This document shows, in pieces, positions 17,982 through 25,840 of a stretch of 48,089 bases of DNA; the stretch's first letter is position 1, and each line of letters starts with the position of its first letter. The notes below the pieces were generated by a model that ran no database searches, was not told the DNA's origin, and saw nothing but the letters and a program-made list of their open reading frames with translations. Source of the DNA: Alphaproteobacteria bacterium (GTDB lineage Bacteria > Pseudomonadota > Alphaproteobacteria > Micavibrionales > Micavibrionaceae); the NCBI GenBank assembly GCA_018399685.1, contig JAGYOK010000012.1:1-48089 (forward strand). Reading direction: 5' to 3'. The position numbers were made by a program, and so were the translations under genes.

Positions 17982-19250
17982 TTATCTCCGCGCACAACGC
18001 ACATAACTGTCACCATTCTTTGAACCGGTGTTATCTATAGTACCATCACTGAAACGTATCTTCCATGCACGAGTTTGATTATACTCACGAGATGACCAAT
18101 AATAAGCTCCGCTTTCATTAAAATTACCAATAGCAGTCTTAGTTCCATACATAGTGTTCTGTTCATTCGTAGAAGGCAGATACCAGTCACTCTTCCCATG
18201 TAATACCAGATCATAGCAATATTGTGCCGCTATATGGGGCTGTGTGCCGGCAAGTTGATAATTCGAATCAAGTGGCCGTATTGCTCTTTCCGTCCTGTGC
18301 ATCGGTAGTAAACACCTGCTTCATAGTGGCTTGCCCATCATTCCACGTAAGCGATAATCTAACCCCATCACAAGATGACCCTCCCCATGTCAATCCGGCA
18401 TCACATCTTGTGACATACATCGGACTCGAACCGGACAGTCCCGCATACACCGTACCATCTGCACATACACTGCCGATTGTGCCGCAATCAGAATATCCCG
18501 TTAAACGATCCAGTCCTGCGATGTCGGGCCGGTATTAAGCGTAACCGTAAAACTGGTATCGGTATTTACGCTTGTAGTAGTGCTAAGCTGGATATAATTA
18601 CCCTGAATATTGAGAGTATTGTTCGCCGCTGTCCAGTTTTGCAGAACCGAAGAACATGCCGCGTCAGAACATACACGGTAACTCGGCGAACCATCACCAC
18701 TTATGCTAACATTGGTCGTACAACCTGCATCCATCCCTGTAACCTGCAAAATATCAGAGGTGACAAGCGTTGAAGTTACTTGCGTCGTCAGCGTTGGAAA
18801 ACCCAGAAAAGCAGGTGCATTATCACAGGCGCTTGCCCGGATCAGCGCCCACTCACTTCCGTCGCACACCTCGACATTCTTATCTACCGCATTATAACGT
18901 ATCGCGCCTTCCGTAGCAGCGCTACATGTAACGCCCGCGGCGCGGCCAATGGTCAAAGCACCGCCTGCATTGGTAGAAAACAACTCAACCCAGCTCGAGC
19001 CATCACAAACAAGGTAATATCCGGCTCCACCAACCCCTGTAGACACCCATACCGGAGACGTAAGCTTTGTCGGTGAACAAGCCTCTCCGGCACTTTGCGC
19101 ATATGCTGGTATTGTTATTATCATTGCTGCGAGCGTCGCAAAGCAAATCGTGCAAAGCACCACAAAGTTACGAGCGACAATTTGTTTGCTTTTAAAAAGC
19201 GAAGCAATACACAAATAAGGAATCAAGTTGCATACTTTCTGTAGTTTCAT
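17982..19250 (-). pseudogene. Frameshifted Lcl_C (DUF1566)-domain surface protein
   Basis: Three consecutive reading-frame pieces together match one secreted Lcl_C-domain protein. Piece 1 (18501-19250) has a signal peptide (hydrophobic about 31-49, AYA) and a threonine- and serine-rich beta region. Piece 2 (about 18268-18500, shifted frame) carries CADGTVYAG and MYVTRCDAGLTW. Piece 3 (17982 to about 18270, back in the first frame) carries GKSDWYLPS, YYWSSREY and the ending YVRCARR. The same phrases lie in one frame in the intact paralogue at 35585-36673. Two compensating shifts, near 18503-18533 and near 18262-18275, and a stop at 18501 break it. A sequencing error is the alternative. Confidence 0.75.
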
Positions 19251-19317
19251 TCACGGTTCTCCTGTTTTTTTAAGAATAGCTTTTTATGATACAAAAACAA
19301 TCCTTAGTAATAAGTTA

Positions 19318-19773
19318 TCAACGCTTAGCCCAGACGCCCTGCTCATCCTGCTGCCAGTACGTCACTTCAAAGCCTTTTTCCTTATAGGCTTTCCACCGCT
19401 CCCGCGCGGCAGCCACAGCCCGCTTATCATGCCCGTCAAGCATCTCGCAACATAGGTCAAAATCACCATGCATCTCACTGGCTGCGCCATGAGCAATAAT
19501 AAGTACATCGGCTTCATTGGGGTTTTCATCTGCGCTCGTCAGCCAGATTGGCTGCTTTGCTATATCCTCTGCCTTTATATCTTTGGCAGAGCCATGGGGA
19601 AGAAAGCTGTTTTGACTAAACGCCCATAAATGCGTGTCAAGCGCCGCGACTTCCTTTTCATCTTGCATCTTCACAACGACGCGCTTGCCCTGCTCGTACG
19701 CCTTGGAGAGCAGCGATGGCAAAACATCGTTTTGTGTACGCGTTTGCAGATGATAAAATCTTACCTCAGTCAT
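19318..19773 (-). CDS. holC: DNA polymerase III chi subunit
   Basis: HolC links the clamp loader to SSB during replication. The start used is ATG 19773 (MTEVRFYHLQ...), with a GAGGG box 11 nt upstream; longer frames run into the palindromic element to the right. The 151 residues show the family phrases RFYHLQTRTQNDVLPSLLSKA, RVVVKMQDEKEVAALDTHLW, FLPHG and PIWLTSADENPNEADVLI. The end, RWKAYKEKGFEVTYWQQDEQG, is also typical. It follows pepA on the same strand, the pairing seen in many proteobacteria. Confidence 0.9.
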   Translation of the reverse strand: MTEVRFYHLQTRTQNDVLPSLLSKAYEQGKRVVVKMQDEKEVAALDTHLWAFSQNSFLPHGSAKDIKAEDIAKQPIWLTSADENPNEADVLIIAHGAASEMHGDFDLCCEMLDGHDKRAVAAARERWKAYKEKGFEVTYWQQDEQGVWAKR

Positions 19774-19806
19774 TAATAATTTTACCCTCATAAATTCCAT
19801 ACTATT

Positions 19807-19909
19807 TAGAGCAAACAGCGTTTTTGTTCGGTTAGGCACGAAGAGCGCAGCGTATTCTTATACGTAAGCGATGAGTAACGAAGCCCGAACGGAAACGCTG
19901 TACGCTCTA
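19807..19909. repeat. Long imperfect palindrome between pepA and holC
   Basis: A 103-bp hairpin-like element. The outer arms (19808-19831 and 19885-19908) match at 20 of 24 positions; the shared cores are AGAGC, ACAGCGTTT and GTTCGG. The centre is CGTAT-TCTT-ATACG (19851-19864). The right arm includes the pepA stop codon (19907-19909). Size, structure and position fit a mobile palindromic repeat, as in the interspersed palindromes of Rickettsia and other alphaproteobacteria. Only one copy is seen in this window. It could also act as a terminator or RNA-processing site between the two genes. Confidence 0.65.
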
Positions 19910-21439
19910 GGTTCTCTCATAGTTTTGAGAAACAAAACGCTCCAAAACACGTACACCAAATCCCGTACCATATTTTGGCACAACATCTTTGTCCTTCTTG
20001 ATCCACGCAGTACCTGCGATATCCATATGAGCCCAGACCGTACCTTCTTCGATAAATTGCCAAAGGAAGCCAGCCGCCGTACATGCTCCGGCGCCCGTTG
20101 CCGCTCCGCCTTTAGCCATATTCTGTACGTCTGTAATCGTGCCTTCCATTTCCTCTTTCCAGACTTTATCAAGAGGCATACGCCAAAGCGCCTCGCCCGT
20201 ATCTTTTCCGGCATGTTCCAATTGCGCCCAAAGATCATCATCACTGGAAAACGTCCCGCAATACTCATGCCCCAGCGCGATAACCATAGCGCCCGTCAAA
20301 GTGGCCAGATCAATCACAAGATTAGGCTTATAGACATCCTGTACATAGCTAAGCGCATCGGCAAGCACGAGCCGCCCTTCTGCGTCAGTGTTCAAAACCT
20401 CAATCGTTTTACCGCTGTATGATGTAATAATATCCGCCGGACGGTATGCCTTGGAAGAAGGCATATTTTCCACCAGACCGACAACCCCTATAACATTGGC
20501 TTTGGCCTTGCGCCCCGCCAGCGCTTTGATTAAGCCAACCACAGCCGCCGAGCCGCCCATATCCATTTTCATCTCTTCCATACCAAGGCCGGGCTTGAGC
20601 GAGATCCCCCCCGTGTCAAAGGTCACACCTTTGCCAACAAAAGCCAGTGGCGCAGCGGATGAAGTTTTGTCCCCGCGCCAGCGCATAATCACAATTCTTG
20701 GCGGATTATCAGAGCCTTGCCCGACGGCCAGAAGCGCCCCCATACCCAGCTTTTTCATCTTCTTCTCATCAAGGATTTCCACATCAACCCCCAAAGGCTT
20801 GAGCTGATCCTTGATCCGCTTGGCGTAGGCATCGGGATAAAGCGCATTTGGCGGATCATTCACCAGATCACGCGCCAGAAATACTCCCTCAAGCACACTG
20901 GCCTTATCTTTGAAAAGCTCTTCAGCTACCGTTGTATCGAACAATACGAAATGAGCTTTCTCCAGATTCTTTTTCTCCGGCTCATCTTCCTTATTATTCT
21001 TATCGTCGGATTTATAGCGCTCAAACTTATAGGCTCGCAAAGCCACACCCGATGCAATCTGCACAGCTTTTACGGCAGCCCCATCCAGATCATTATCAAC
21101 AAAAAACTCAATGCTTTCGATATTCCTGCCATCGAGTGCCGCGACAAGCTTACCGCCGAGTTGCTCGCTCTTGATATTATCAACCTTGTCCTTGTCCCCG
21201 CACCCCAGAAATATCACATAGCTATAAGGAGCTTCTTCCGGCAGCATCATAATTTCGACCTGCCCGAAACCGCCGTTAAAGCTTTTATTCTTGCCTAACA
21301 CGTGATCAACAAATCCCTTAACTTCATAATTCAGCGAGGCCACCGGAGCGCTTGGCTCTTTGCCTTTATAAAAACAAACCACTGCGGCATCGGCGTTTTT
21401 AGAAGGTGCTTTAGAAAATGAAATATCGAGTGTCATCAT
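19907..21439 (-). CDS. pepA: Leucyl aminopeptidase (M17, PepA)
   Basis: A cytosolic two-metal aminopeptidase that removes N-terminal residues; E. coli PepA also binds DNA in Xer recombination. The start is set at ATG 21439 (MMTLDIS...), with an AGGG box 5 nt upstream; the frame extends to 21544 without support and would overlap lptF. The 510 residues hold the N-terminal macro-like domain and the C-terminal peptidase. Metal and catalytic motifs are FVGKGVTFDTGGISLKP, DMGGSAAV and the signature NTDAEGRLVLADAL. The C-terminus (SQNYERT) runs directly into the palindromic element. It is divergent from lptF, sharing a 95-bp promoter region. Confidence 0.95.
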   Translation of the reverse strand: MMTLDISFSKAPSKNADAAVVCFYKGKEPSAPVASLNYEVKGFVDHVLGKNKSFNGGFGQVEIMMLPEEAPYSYVIFLGCGDKDKVDNIKSEQLGGKLVAALDGRNIESIEFFVDNDLDGAAVKAVQIASGVALRAYKFERYKSDDKNNKEDEPEKKNLEKAHFVLFDTTVAEELFKDKASVLEGVFLARDLVNDPPNALYPDAYAKRIKDQLKPLGVDVEILDEKKMKKLGMGALLAVGQGSDNPPRIVIMRWRGDKTSSAAPLAFVGKGVTFDTGGISLKPGLGMEEMKMDMGGSAAVVGLIKALAGRKAKANVIGVVGLVENMPSSKAYRPADIITSYSGKTIEVLNTDAEGRLVLADALSYVQDVYKPNLVIDLATLTGAMVIALGHEYCGTFSSDDDLWAQLEHAGKDTGEALWRMPLDKVWKEEMEGTITDVQNMAKGGAATGAGACTAAGFLWQFIEEGTVWAHMDIAGTAWIKKDKDVVPKYGTGFGVRVLERFVSQNYERT

Positions 21440-21534
21440 ATTATCCCTGATTTCTGTTTTATAATATTTGCGTTGGATGCAAGAGAACCCTAGTATAATG
21501 TCCTGAAACGAAAAGACTAGACGCAAAATATAGT

Positions 21535-22710
21535 ATGAAGACATTCGACCTTTATTTATTCAAAAACCTTGCAATCTCTACAGCCTTTATTGCTGTGGTG
21601 CTGACACTGATTATTTTTCTGACCCAGTCTTTGCGTTTTTTGGAAATTGTAATGAACTCAGGATCTTCAGGAAATACTTTTTGGATTCTCACCTGCCTTG
21701 CCCTTCCGCGCTTTTTTGAGGTGATCTTACCGATCTCTCTTATGACTTCCACTCTGTTCGTCTATAATAAGCTCACACTCGATTCCGAGCTTATCGCCAT
21801 TCGCGGCATGGGGAAATCACCCTTTGATCTGGGTAAATCCGCCATGACTCTGGGCGTTATCATGACCATCCTTTTATGGTTTACAACCATGTGGGGAGCG
21901 CCGTTATCTCTGGCAAAAATGCAACAGATGCGTCAGGATCTCAAAGCCGAGTTTTCTAACTTCCTGTTTAAGGAAAGCGTCTTTAACCATGCCGGTAAGG
22001 GGTTAACCGTTTACATCAGCGAAAAACAAAATGATGGAGAGCTTTTAGGGCTGATGATCCATGACACACGCGATCCGGCAAAGTTACCATCTACCGTTCT
22101 AGCCAAACGCGGCATGATCTCCTCAACACATGATGGACATCAGGTTATTGTGTTTGACGGCTCGCGGCAGGAATACAATCCCGCTTCAAACACGCTACAA
22201 AAGCTCGAATTTGACCGTTACACCATCGACTTGCCAGAAAACAAAGCGGTCAGCAAACGTTGGGCAGAACCTGATGAGCGTACAATAGGACAGCTTTTAA
22301 ACCCCGATACACGCAATGCCCGCGACCTTGAAAGCATACGAGATTTTAATGTTGAAATTCACCGCCGCTTTACAAGCCCGCTTCTGGCTTTTGGCTTTCC
22401 CCTCATCGCCTTGATCTCGCTTTTACTTGGTTCTGTAGACCGCCGCGGTCAGGCCAAGCGCATCGGCATTGCCATAGTAACGGTCATTCTTATTCAAGGC
22501 CTGTTTCTGGCATCGTACAACCTTTCGCGTAACAGCAATATCGGCCTTGTACTTATGTACGTCTTGTCTTTTGCCCCCATCGTATTTGGGCTGTTTTTCC
22601 TCAATAGCCGCTCGGAAAAAGCGCGCCAGAAAATCATTAGTTTCGCTGAAAACATAATCAGACAAATCGGAGATAAAGCCCTCAAGATAATGGGGAGGAA
22701 CGCTTCATGA
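21535..22710 (+). CDS. lptF: LPS export permease LptF
   Basis: One of the two transmembrane halves of the LptB2FG ABC transporter that extracts LPS from the inner membrane. The 391 residues have the YjgP/YjgQ layout: an N-terminal bundle (helices about 12-32, 52-75 and 97-120, including LPRFFEVILPISL), a periplasmic beta-jellyroll (about 130-250) and a C-terminal bundle (about 283-300, 310-330 and 337-355). EIHRRFTSPLLAFGFPLIALISLLLG marks the coupling region. It is assigned LptF and not LptG by order and by the following gene. Its stop overlaps the lptG start (ATGA). Confidence 0.9.
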   Translation: MKTFDLYLFKNLAISTAFIAVVLTLIIFLTQSLRFLEIVMNSGSSGNTFWILTCLALPRFFEVILPISLMTSTLFVYNKLTLDSELIAIRGMGKSPFDLGKSAMTLGVIMTILLWFTTMWGAPLSLAKMQQMRQDLKAEFSNFLFKESVFNHAGKGLTVYISEKQNDGELLGLMIHDTRDPAKLPSTVLAKRGMISSTHDGHQVIVFDGSRQEYNPASNTLQKLEFDRYTIDLPENKAVSKRWAEPDERTIGQLLNPDTRNARDLESIRDFNVEIHRRFTSPLLAFGFPLIALISLLLGSVDRRGQAKRIGIAIVTVILIQGLFLASYNLSRNSNIGLVLMYVLSFAPIVFGLFFLNSRSEKARQKIISFAENIIRQIGDKALKIMGRNAS

Positions 22711-23906
22711 AAATCACCCTGACACTCAGCCATTATCTGGCCAAGCACTATACAATCAACCTGATTATTCTACTCGCGGGACTGCTTTCAATTATCTATC
22801 TATTCGATACGGTAGAGCTGATCCGCCGCGCCAGCAAGCACGACGACATCCCGATTTCCATCGTCCTGCAAATGGGGCTGTTAAAGCTGCCTGAGGTCGG
22901 GCAAACTCTATTTCCTTTTGCCGTACTCTTCAGCGCCATGTACACATTCTGGCAACTCACAAGGCGGTATGAGCTTATTGTTGTACGCTCCTCCGGCTTT
23001 TCTGTATGGCAATTCCTTTTACCTCTGATCGCAGTAAGCATACTCTTTGGCGCGCTACAAATGACAGTTATCAATCCCGTTGGCGCAGTTTTTATCAGCA
23101 AGTTTGAAGATATGGAGCGTGTGCACCTCAAACTCCAAAAGAACCAGATAGCGGTGTTCGAAGAAGGCTTGTGGCTTCGCCAGCCTGTACTTATTGATGC
23201 TACTCCCGAAGAAATTTCAACGGATGATGATGAACAACAAATCGGTACACAAGGAAAAGAAAATGAGCCAACAAACACACAATCATCTTTGCTTGTCGAA
23301 GGCTACGTCATTGTTCATGCGCAAAAAGTCGAACAGCCTGACTGGGTTTTAAAAAATGTAACCGTCTTTTACTTCACAAAAGATAATAAATTCCTGCAAC
23401 GCGTGGATGCAAAAAGAGCAACACTGGGGAAAAAATACTGGTTTTTTAAACAAGCCACTATTCACAAGGCAGGTACGCCAATGCAGGTTGATGATGAGTA
23501 CACCCTGCCCACAACGCTCACAATCAACGACATACAAGAAAGCTTTTCCTCACCCGAGAGCATGTCATTTTGGAAGCTTCCCGGATATATACGTACACTG
23601 GAACAAACCGGATTTGATGCAACGCGCCTGAAGATTTATTATCAAAACCTGCTTTCCCAGCCTTTAATGTTCTGCTCAATGGTTCTGCTGGCGGCTGCCG
23701 TTTCCATGCGTCCGCCCCGCTCACGCGGAACCTTTATTATGATAGCCAGCGGCGTCTTTATCGGTTTTATCGTATTTTTCCTCTCCAGCTTCTTGCAGGC
23801 TTTAGGTGCATCACAGCAAATACCTGTATTGCTGGCCGCATGGTCTCCCGCGCTCATCGCCTTTTTGCTGGGGCTTTCCGTGATGATGAATCTGGAAGAT
23901 GGCTAA
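22707..23906 (+). CDS. lptG: LPS export permease LptG
   Basis: The second permease of LptB2FG. The 399 residues repeat the family plan: TLSHYLAKHYTINLIILLAGLLSIIYLFD as first helix, LLKLPEVGQTLFPFAVLFSAMYTF as coupling-helix region and helix 2, RYELIVVRSSGFSVWQF, a periplasmic jellyroll (about 115-300) and three C-terminal helices. It contains an insertion rich in E, D, Q and T (about 170-192) in the jellyroll, not typical of E. coli LptG. Translation is coupled to lptF by a 4-bp overlap. The ATPase gene lptB is not in the window, though lptA and lptC are at its left end. Confidence 0.9.
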   Translation: MKITLTLSHYLAKHYTINLIILLAGLLSIIYLFDTVELIRRASKHDDIPISIVLQMGLLKLPEVGQTLFPFAVLFSAMYTFWQLTRRYELIVVRSSGFSVWQFLLPLIAVSILFGALQMTVINPVGAVFISKFEDMERVHLKLQKNQIAVFEEGLWLRQPVLIDATPEEISTDDDEQQIGTQGKENEPTNTQSSLLVEGYVIVHAQKVEQPDWVLKNVTVFYFTKDNKFLQRVDAKRATLGKKYWFFKQATIHKAGTPMQVDDEYTLPTTLTINDIQESFSSPESMSFWKLPGYIRTLEQTGFDATRLKIYYQNLLSQPLMFCSMVLLAAAVSMRPPRSRGTFIMIASGVFIGFIVFFLSSFLQALGASQQIPVLLAAWSPALIAFLLGLSVMMNLEDG

Positions 23907-24063
23907 CTCTCCCTCCCTTTAAATGTAAAAAATTAATAATCTGCATATTCATGTATTTTATTGTTAAGGATTTAGTAGTAATCTCTGTGTTATAAATTAT
24001 ACAGGCTAAAAAGCTGGCTGCGTACCCTCATATAAACAAGTGGCACTAAATCTCACATTTTTT

Positions 24064-24107
24064 GTGTTTGCACTTTTTTTTAACGCTCTTTAACAGAGCG
24101 CAAACAC
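24064..24107 (+). repeat. Nested inverted repeat upstream of mlaA
   Basis: Outer arms GTGTTTGC (24064-24071) and GCAAACAC (24100-24107) are perfect. Inside, CGCTCT (24084-24089) pairs with AGAGCG (24095-24100), so the inner and outer right arms share one base and the two foldings compete. An 8-T run (24074-24081) lies between. It could be the lptG terminator or a switch in the mlaA leader, 38 bp before the mlaA start. Confidence 0.4.
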
Positions 24108-24144
24108 GAGACATGGCAAACGACCCTCGGCAGGATTTTTAAAA

Positions 24145-24978
24145 ATGGAAAAACTATCTTTGTTAAATATAATCCCTAACAAAACAGGTAAGCGCTCAAT
24201 CGCTTCGTACTTAACGATTTACGCGCTCGGCGTACTTGCGGCATTCCCCTTGAGCGGTTGCGCCAGCTCCGAAAGTTCCCATATAGTCGATTCAGGCAAT
24301 CTGATCTATGACCCCTATGAAGAATACAACCGGACAATGACCAGCTTTAACCTCACGGTTGACCATGCTGTCGTTTACCCCGTTTTAGAAGGGTACCGTA
24401 CGATAGTGCCGGAGCCCGCCCGCAACGGCCTGCAAAATGTTATGAAGAACCTTAGATCTCCGGTTAACCTGCTAAACCAGCTATTCCAAGGTGATATTCA
24501 AGGTGCGGGGGACGTTATTGTTCGCGCCGCTGTTAATACAACAATCGGCATCGGCGGTATCTTTGATGTAGCGGGCTATGAGGGCATTCCTTACGAATCA
24601 GAAGATTTCGGCCAGACCCTTGCTGTATGGGGTGTGGGCAATGGCCCATACATTGTCATGCCATTCTTCGGCGCCTCGAACCTTCGTGATTACACAGGCA
24701 TATTCGCCGATTCGATGATGGATCCCATGCGCTGGTATACACATAATGTTGATAAGGAAAATCTGTACTATGCTATGTCAGGTACAAACTATCTCCTGCT
24801 CAGAGACTCCTTGTATGACAGTATGAAAGACATGGAAAGCAGCTCTTTTGATTACTATGCTGCTCTCCGAAGTGCATACTATCAATACAGAAAAGCAGCC
24901 ATACTGGATTCAGCAAACCGCCCTGACAAGGCGCACCTTGAGGAATTTCCTGATATTCCTGACTTTGATGACTACTAG
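24145..24978 (+). CDS. mlaA: MlaA/VacJ outer-membrane lipoprotein
   Basis: MlaA sits in the outer membrane and removes mislocalised phospholipids from the outer leaflet for MlaC. The 277 residues carry a lipoprotein signal with lipobox LSGC (C39 acylated). The VacJ core follows: YDPYEEYNRTMTSFNLTVDHAVVYPVLEGYRTIVPEPARNG-type opening, NLRSPVNLLNQLFQGD, NTTIGIGGIFDVA, EDFGQTLAVWGVGNGPYIVMPFFGASNLRD, and DSLYDSMKDMESSSFDYYAALRSAYYQYR. An AGGA box lies 9 nt before the ATG. mlaC follows after a terminator; the inner-membrane transporter genes mlaFEDB are not nearby. Confidence 0.93.
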   Translation: MEKLSLLNIIPNKTGKRSIASYLTIYALGVLAAFPLSGCASSESSHIVDSGNLIYDPYEEYNRTMTSFNLTVDHAVVYPVLEGYRTIVPEPARNGLQNVMKNLRSPVNLLNQLFQGDIQGAGDVIVRAAVNTTIGIGGIFDVAGYEGIPYESEDFGQTLAVWGVGNGPYIVMPFFGASNLRDYTGIFADSMMDPMRWYTHNVDKENLYYAMSGTNYLLLRDSLYDSMKDMESSSFDYYAALRSAYYQYRKAAILDSANRPDKAHLEEFPDIPDFDDY

Positions 24979-25002
24979 AGTCGAGAACACATACGCGCAA
25001 GA

Positions 25003-25033
25003 TTAACCCTTGTTTATACGGGGGTTAATTTTT
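25003..25033 (+). terminator. Terminator between mlaA and mlaC
   Basis: TTAACCC (25003-25009) and GGGTTAA (25022-25028) pair perfectly, followed by TTTTT. A candidate promoter for mlaC follows (TTGTAC at 25042-25047, 16-bp spacer, TACAAT at 25064-25069), so mlaC may be transcribed separately or by read-through. Confidence 0.65.
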
Positions 25034-25139
25034 GACAGATATTGTACTTCACAGAAAAATCATTACAATAATCAAGGCCTTGTATATCTGTTGATATAAA
25101 AGAATTTTCTCTTTGCGCTTTAATGATTGGGAGAACCTC

Positions 25140-25826
25140 TTGATTAACATTAAATATCCTCTTTTATCTGCGAGTAGTTTTGCTCTTATAACCGCGCTTG
25201 GCACTGTAAATTTTTCTATGCCCGCTCACGCTGCTTTGCTTCACCCGGAACACAGCGCACAACGCATGACAAACACCACACCACTAAAAGTGCAGGTTAA
25301 CACCCCAAGTATAAGCGAAGAATCACAAGCCTTTATCAAAGACATTGCCGAGCGCGGCATTGGCTTCATGGCAAACAAGGAGTTAAACGGGGAAACGCGT
25401 AAAAAAGAATTCCGCAAAATGCTCGAAGAAAACTTTGATATGAAGACAATCGGCCGCTTTGCGCTTGGAAAATACTGGAGACAGGCCTCAAAAGATCAAC
25501 AAAAAGAATATCTCGTTCTGTTCGAAAATATGATTGTAAATGTTTATTCCCGCCGTTTTGGTGAATATAACGGTGAAAAGTTCGAGGTACTGTCTTCACG
25601 TGCACAAGGCACTTCTGATGCTATTGTTGCCTCTCAGATTGTTCCGGCCAACGGTTCTCCAATCGCTATAGACTGGCGCGTCCGCAAAAAAGACGGGCAT
25701 TTCGTAGTGATTGATATTATCGTTTCGGGAGTTTCCATGGCTCTGACGCAACGCTCGGACTTCTCCGCGGTAATCCAGCGCGGCGGCGGCAAGATCGACG
25801 TCCTGCTCGAGCATTTGCGCAAATAA
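25140..25826 (+). CDS. mlaC: MlaC phospholipid-binding periplasmic protein
   Basis: MlaC ferries phospholipids between MlaA and the inner-membrane MlaFEDB complex. I place the start at TTG 25140, 6 nt after a GGGAG box; a TTG at 25113 has no box and would add residues that break the signal peptide. The 228-residue product has a signal peptide (hydrophobic about 7-26, AHA at about 29-31). The Tol-Tol-Ttg2 fold follows: RKKEFRKMLEENFDMKTIGRFALGKYWR, EYLVLFENMIVNVYSRRFGEY, and a closing strand region with WRVRKKDGHFVVIDIIVSGVSMALTQRSDFSAVI. It is convergent with the DotA-like gene, with a 14-bp gap. Confidence 0.9.
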   Translation: MINIKYPLLSASSFALITALGTVNFSMPAHAALLHPEHSAQRMTNTTPLKVQVNTPSISEESQAFIKDIAERGIGFMANKELNGETRKKEFRKMLEENFDMKTIGRFALGKYWRQASKDQQKEYLVLFENMIVNVYSRRFGEYNGEKFEVLSSRAQGTSDAIVASQIVPANGSPIAIDWRVRKKDGHFVVIDIIVSGVSMALTQRSDFSAVIQRGGGKIDVLLEHLRK

Positions 25827-25840
25827 TACAATAACCAAAA

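Noticed and set aside
20717-21298. 193-residue plus-strand open frame inside pepA
   Set aside because: Shadow of the well-recognised pepA coding frame.
24082-24094. TTAA-spaced pair in TTAACGCTCTTTAAC as a CtrA site
   Set aside because: The spacer between half-sites is 6 and not 7, and the sequence is better explained by the inner hairpin.
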